Positions 60,331-64,000 of a stretch of DNA of 64,000 nucleotides are shown piece by piece (position 1 is the first letter of the stretch; each line of letters begins with the position of its first letter). The stretch lies in contig NZ_QNRC01000007.1 in assembly GCF_003709565.1 (NCBI RefSeq), positions 1 to 64,000 of the forward strand. The letters run 5' to 3'. The notes below the pieces were generated by a model that was not told the origin of the DNA, did no database searches, and saw only the letters and a list, made by a program, of their open reading frames with translations. The stretch comes from Paracoccus sigandri. Lineage in GTDB: Bacteria; Pseudomonadota; Alphaproteobacteria; Rhodobacterales; Rhodobacteraceae. Position numbers and translations under genes: made by a program.

Positions 60331-60630
60331 TCAGCTGTTGACGCTGTCCTTCAGTGCCTTGGCAACGGTCACCTTGACCTGCTTGTCGGCAGGCTTGGTC
60401 ATCATTTCCTGGGTTTGCGGGTTGCGCACCTGACGCTCGGGGCGCGCGCGGCAGGCGATCTTGCCGATGCCGGGCAGGGTCACCGCGCCGCCATTGGCGA
60501 CTTCGCGGGTGACGACGGCGGCGATCGCATCCAGAGCCGCAGAGGCCGATTTCTTGTCCGAGCCCAGTTCTTCGGCCAGCGTGGCGACGAGTTGGGTCTT
60601 GGTCATCGGTTTGGCGGAAGCCGTAGCCAT
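60331..60630 (-). CDS. HU-family DNA-binding protein, 99 aa
   Basis: A small histone-like protein that bends and compacts DNA. The body MTKTQLVATLAEELGSDKKS, the AALDAIAAVVTREVANGG segment and GIGKIACRARPERQVRNPQT (the DNA-binding arm with the RNPQT motif) are HU hallmarks. The N-terminus has a short extension (MATASAKP) seen in Rhodobacterales HU proteins. Start ATG 60630 is preceded by AGAGGAG. A single-gene unit with its own terminator. Confidence 0.95.
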   Translation of the reverse strand: MATASAKPMTKTQLVATLAEELGSDKKSASAALDAIAAVVTREVANGGAVTLPGIGKIACRARPERQVRNPQTQEMMTKPADKQVKVTVAKALKDSVNS

Positions 60631-60787
60631 GTTCTGTCTCCTCTTGCCCTTATCCTTGGGGCCCACAAATTGCGCCTTTTGCGGCATAACGCCTGCTACA
60701 CACGGTTTTGACCGACGAATCAAGCCTTTTTCGCGGATTGCGCGAAAACCGGCATCACCGGGGCGGTTGACGTAGGGTTAAATGGGG

Positions 60788-62272
60788 TCAAAGGAAGGCC
60801 GTTTCGCTGAAAGAACGCAGTTTTCGCGAGTGAATCCGCTCCAGCGGCATCTCGCGCAGCTTCTCCATCGCGCGGATGCCGATCAGCAGGTGATTGGCGA
60901 CCTGCGTGCGATAGAAATCCGTCGCCATGCCGGGCAGCTTCAATTCGCCGTGCAGCGGCTTGTCGGACACGCACAGAAGCGTGCCATAGGGCACCCGGAA
61001 GCGGAAACCGTTGGCGGCGATGGTGGCGCTTTCCATGTCCAGCGCGACGGCGCGCGACAGCGACAGGCGATGCACCGGGCCGGACTGGTCGCGCAATTCC
61101 CAGTTGCGGTTGTCGATGGTGGCGACGGTGCCGGTGCGCATGATCCGCTTCAGCTCGTAGCCGTCCAGCTGCGTGACCTCGGCCACGGCCTCCTGCAGGG
61201 CCACCTGGACCTCGGCCAGCGGCGGGATCGGCACCCAGACCGGCAGGTCGTCGTCCAGGACGTGATCCTCGCGCAGATAGGCATGCGCCAGGACGAAATC
61301 GCCAAGGCTCTGGCTGTTTCTCAGCCCCGCGCAATGGCCGACCATCAGCCAGGCATGGGGGCGCAGCACCGCGATATGGTCGGTCGCCGTCTTCGCGTTC
61401 GAGGGCCCGACGCCGATATTGACCAGCGTGATCCCCTGCCCGTTGGCGCGTTTCAGGTGATAGGCGGGCATCTGCGGCATCTTCGACAGCGCCACGATCC
61501 GGCCGTCCGAGGTGGTGATCTCCTGGTTGCCGGGCGCCACGAAAGAGCTGTAGCCCAGGGCCGGCTCGGCCAGCGCGCGGCGGGCGAAGGCCTCGAACTC
61601 GTCGACATAGAACTGATAGTTGGTGAACAGGACGAAATTCTGGAAATGCTCGGCGGCGGTGGCGGTGTAATGGGCCAGCCGCGCCAGCGAGTAATCGATG
61701 CGCTGCGCCGTGAAGGCCGCCAGGTGCTGCGTGCCGTCGGGCAGCGGCACGGCCATGCCGTTGACGATGTCGTCGTTCACCGTGTTCAGGTCCGGCACGT
61801 CGAAGACGTCGCGCAGCGAGAAATCCAGCACGCCTTCCTGCGGCACGGCCAGGTCGCTTTGCGCGGCGACGGCGAAATGCACCGGCATCGGGGTTTCGCT
61901 GACCCCCACCGTCAGCGGCACGCCGTGGTTCTTCACCAGAAGGCCGATCTGCTCGATCAGGTAATTCTCGAACAGGTCGGGCCGGGTGATGGTCGCGGCA
62001 TAGCTGCCGGGGCTGGCCACATGGCCGAAGGACAGGCGCGAATCGATCTTGGTATGGCTGGCGATGGTCAGCCGCAGCTCGGGGTAGAAGGCGCGATAGC
62101 GCGCGCGCGGCTTTTCCCCCTTCAGCAGCCGGGTGAAATGATGCAGCAGGAAATCCGCCGCCTCGTCATAGAGGCTGCGCAGCCGGGCCACGGCCTCGGC
62201 GGGATCGGTGAACTGCTCCCTTGCCGCCGTCGGGGGCGATTCGACCGGCAGGAAGCGGGAATGTTGGGTCAT
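60788..62272 (-). CDS. amn: AMP nucleosidase
   Basis: Cleaves AMP to adenine and ribose 5-phosphate, adjusting the adenylate pool. The N-terminal regulatory domain (RLRSLYDEAADFLLHHF) is followed by the nucleoside phosphorylase-like catalytic domain (GVGPSNAKTATDHIAVLRPHAWLMVGHCAGL, VALDMESATIAANGFRFR). 494 aa from ATG 62272, which follows a reasonable site; an upstream in-frame start at 62326 is less likely. Divergent from the YeeZ-like gene. Confidence 0.95.
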   Translation of the reverse strand: MTQHSRFLPVESPPTAAREQFTDPAEAVARLRSLYDEAADFLLHHFTRLLKGEKPRARYRAFYPELRLTIASHTKIDSRLSFGHVASPGSYAATITRPDLFENYLIEQIGLLVKNHGVPLTVGVSETPMPVHFAVAAQSDLAVPQEGVLDFSLRDVFDVPDLNTVNDDIVNGMAVPLPDGTQHLAAFTAQRIDYSLARLAHYTATAAEHFQNFVLFTNYQFYVDEFEAFARRALAEPALGYSSFVAPGNQEITTSDGRIVALSKMPQMPAYHLKRANGQGITLVNIGVGPSNAKTATDHIAVLRPHAWLMVGHCAGLRNSQSLGDFVLAHAYLREDHVLDDDLPVWVPIPPLAEVQVALQEAVAEVTQLDGYELKRIMRTGTVATIDNRNWELRDQSGPVHRLSLSRAVALDMESATIAANGFRFRVPYGTLLCVSDKPLHGELKLPGMATDFYRTQVANHLLIGIRAMEKLREMPLERIHSRKLRSFSETAFL

Positions 62273-62366
62273 GCTGTGGTCCTTGTTCGTCGATCCGAAA
62301 GTGGCACCCCGCCGCAGATCAGGCAAGCGTCTGGCATGTCCGCGCGGGCGCGACTAGGTTGCCCGC

Positions 62367-63245
62367 ATGGAGATGCTTGTTTTCGGTCATGGCTATTCCG
62401 CCGGCTGGCTGACGCCCCTGTTGCGGGCCGAGGGCTGGCGCGTCACCGGCACCACCCGCGACCATCCCGACCGGGTCCGCGCGGCCGGGGCCACGCCGCT
62501 GATCTGGCCGGGCGAGGAGGATCGCGTCCGCCAGGCCATCGCGCGGGCGGATGCGATCCTGGTCTCGGTCGCGCCGGACGCATCGGGCGATCCGGTGCTG
62601 GCCGCCTTCGCCGAGGATATCGGCCGGGCCGCGCCGCGCTGGCTGGGCTATCTGTCCACGACCGGGATCTATGGCGACCGCCAGGGCGGCTGGGTGGACG
62701 AGGACAGCCCGCTGGACCCCTCGACCCGGCGCGGCCAGGCGCGGGTCGCCGCCGAGGCCGCCTGGCAGGCGCTGGCGGAGGCGCGGGACCTGCCCCTGCA
62801 CATCTTCCGGCTGGCCGGGATCTATGGCCCCGGCCGCGGCCCCTTCCGCAAGCTGCGCGAGGGCAGCGCGCGGCGGATCGTCAAGCCGGGCCAGGTCTTC
62901 TCGCGCATCCATGTCGAGGATATCGCCCAGGCGCTTCTGGCCTCGATCGACGCGCCCAAGCCGGGGGCGATCTACAACCTGTGCGACAACGAACCGGCGC
63001 CGCCGCAGGACGTGATCGCGCTGGCCGCCCGGATGCTGGGCGTGCCCGCCCCGCCGGTCGAGGATTTCGACCAGGCAGAGATGACCCCGATGGCCCGGTC
63101 CTTCTATGCCGACAGCAAGCGGGTCTCGAACCGGCGGATGCTCCGGGATCTGGGCGTGACCCTGCGCCATCCCGACCTGCAGAGCGGGCTGGCGGCGATC
63201 CTTGCCGCCGAGATTGCCGCCGAGATCGCCGACCGCGACCGCTGA
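62367..63245 (+). CDS. NAD-dependent epimerase/YeeZ-like SDR protein
   Basis: An extended short-chain dehydrogenase/reductase. The N-terminus MEMLVFGHGYSAGWLTPLL has the YeeZ-type GxGY-x2-G nucleotide loop rather than GxxGxxG. A WLGYLSTTGIYGDRQGGWVDE segment carries the active-site-like Ser/Thr and Tyr, and VFSRIHVEDIAQALLASI is the substrate region. 292 aa. Substrate unknown; family members are annotated as nucleoside-sugar epimerase-like. Confidence 0.88.
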   Translation: MEMLVFGHGYSAGWLTPLLRAEGWRVTGTTRDHPDRVRAAGATPLIWPGEEDRVRQAIARADAILVSVAPDASGDPVLAAFAEDIGRAAPRWLGYLSTTGIYGDRQGGWVDEDSPLDPSTRRGQARVAAEAAWQALAEARDLPLHIFRLAGIYGPGRGPFRKLREGSARRIVKPGQVFSRIHVEDIAQALLASIDAPKPGAIYNLCDNEPAPPQDVIALAARMLGVPAPPVEDFDQAEMTPMARSFYADSKRVSNRRMLRDLGVTLRHPDLQSGLAAILAAEIAAEIADRDR

Positions 63246-63346
63246 GGCCGCGCGCCGCATTGCCTTTGGCGCGCCCCCCCGGCATGATCGCGGCCATGAC
63301 CAGCCAGGAAGCCAATCAGGAAGCCAGCCATGAAGGACGGGGGCCG

Positions 63347-64000
63347 ATGAAACCGGATGTCGATGTCCTGATCGCGGGCGGCGGGCTAAACGGCCCCACG
63401 CTGGCCCTGGCGCTGGCCGGTGCCGGGTTGTCGGTGGCCGTCGCCGATGCCCAGCCCGCCCGGACGCGCGCGGGCGACGATTTCGACGGCCGCGCCTATG
63501 CGCTGGCGCTGGCCTCGCAGCGGCTGCTGAAAGCGCTGGGGCTGTGGGAGGAGCTGGCCCCCGAAAGCCAGCCGATCCTGGAGGTCAAGGCCTCGCAGGG
63601 GCGGCCCGGCGAAGGCGCCGCGCCCTGTTTCCTGCATTTCGACAGCGCCGAGATCGAGGAAGGCCCGGTCGGCTGGATGCTGGAGGACCGTTTCCTCTAT
63701 CGGGCGCTGCTGGCGGCGATGGCCGACCGGGTGCGGCATCTGCCGGGGCTGGCGGTGACGGCGCAGGAACCGGGGCCGGCGGGCATCACCGCGACCCTCT
63801 CCGACGGCCAGCGGATCACCGCGCGGCTGCTGGTCGGCGCGGACGGGCGCGGGTCGGGTGTGGCGGCGCGGGCGGGGATCGAGCGGCGCGGCTGGGATTA
63901 CGGCCAGACGGCGCTGGTCGCCTCGATCGACCACGACCTGCCGCATCACGGCATCGCGCATCAGTATTTCATGGCCACCGGCCCGCTGGCGATCCTGCCC
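63347..64000 (+). CDS. UbiH/UbiF-family FAD-dependent monooxygenase (3' end beyond window)
   Basis: A flavoprotein hydroxylase, probably of the ubiquinone ring. The 218 codons present show the FAD-binding GxGxxG in VLIAGGGLNGPTLALALAGAG, the DGRAYALALASQRLL segment typical of UbiH/UbiF, and the second FAD motif LLVGADGRGSGVA. Start ATG 63347 (MKPDVDVLIAG) is preferred with AAGGA upstream; an in-frame ATG at 63296 would add 17 repetitive residues. The frame is open to the last base, so only the edge truncates it. Confidence 0.9.
   Translation, partial: MKPDVDVLIAGGGLNGPTLALALAGAGLSVAVADAQPARTRAGDDFDGRAYALALASQRLLKALGLWEELAPESQPILEVKASQGRPGEGAAPCFLHFDSAEIEEGPVGWMLEDRFLYRALLAAMADRVRHLPGLAVTAQEPGPAGITATLSDGQRITARLLVGADGRGSGVAARAGIERRGWDYGQTALVASIDHDLPHHGIAHQYFMATGPLAILP

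Overview
The window is high-GC DNA with dense, codon-biased genes. It looks like the chromosome of an alphaproteobacterium of the Rhodobacterales, most likely Paracoccus or a close relative. The evidence is the gene content: a dnaA-dnaN-recF-gyrB block with rpsT, mutM and ubiEB beside it, an aglEFGAK alpha-glucoside operon, a pqqABCDE cluster next to an alcohol-oxidation type regulatory set, a malic enzyme with a phosphotransacetylase tail, an Anbu proteasome-like protease, a DUF779/aldehyde dehydrogenase pair and short genus-like intergenic palindromes. The organism call is inference; there is no rRNA gene to anchor it.

Layout. 1-1349 is accessory DNA of lower GC: the start of an IS3-type transposase running off the left edge, the 3' end of an IS256-type transposase, and one or two unknown genes, all abutting the 3' end of tRNA-Pro(CGG). 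1475-11240 holds core genes: EamA transporter, leuB, an MFS/GT4/GT29 envelope-glycan operon, asd, DedA, a DUF4139 protein and carbonic anhydrase. 11382-24937 carries a small Hpt-like protein, leucyl aminopeptidase with an NlpC/P60 hydrolase, a 2',3'-cyclic nucleotide phosphodiesterase, Anbu, maeB, trhO, pncA-pncB, a PiT phosphate transporter, and NUDIX/arfB. 25044-30409 carries an RTX calcium-binding protein, argC, and a GAF-Fis regulator with aldehyde dehydrogenase and DUF779. 30516-36774 is aglEFGAK, preceded by a clear sigma70 promoter overlapped by a LacI-type operator.

37405-44138 is pqqABCDE followed by a LuxR-type response regulator, a FIST-domain protein (NosP-like) and a NahK-like hybrid histidine kinase. 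This resembles the Pseudomonas pqq/exa/erb neighbourhood, where a FIST haemoprotein reports nitric oxide to the kinase, so here PQQ production or alcohol oxidation may be tied to NO sensing. 44155-49638 has a LysR regulator, a small secreted protein, ubiB, ubiE, mutM and an enoyl-CoA hydratase. 49793-56851 is rpsT, then dnaA, dnaN, recF and gyrB; the 5' region of dnaA carries a run of three TTAA half-sites with CtrA-like spacing. 57053 to the end has an outer-membrane beta-barrel protein, a WYL regulator, a glutathione S-transferase, a second EamA transporter, an HU protein, AMP nucleosidase, a YeeZ-like epimerase and the start of a UbiH-family monooxygenase.

Most of the window is ordinary core genome. 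The parts worth a second look are the tRNA-Pro island edge, the pqq/FIST/kinase linkage, the GT29 sialyltransferase-like gene, the agl and aldehyde dehydrogenase control regions, the recurring palindromic element and the dnaA leader. No clear, entirely new system (CRISPR, defence island, retron, biosynthetic cluster) was found.
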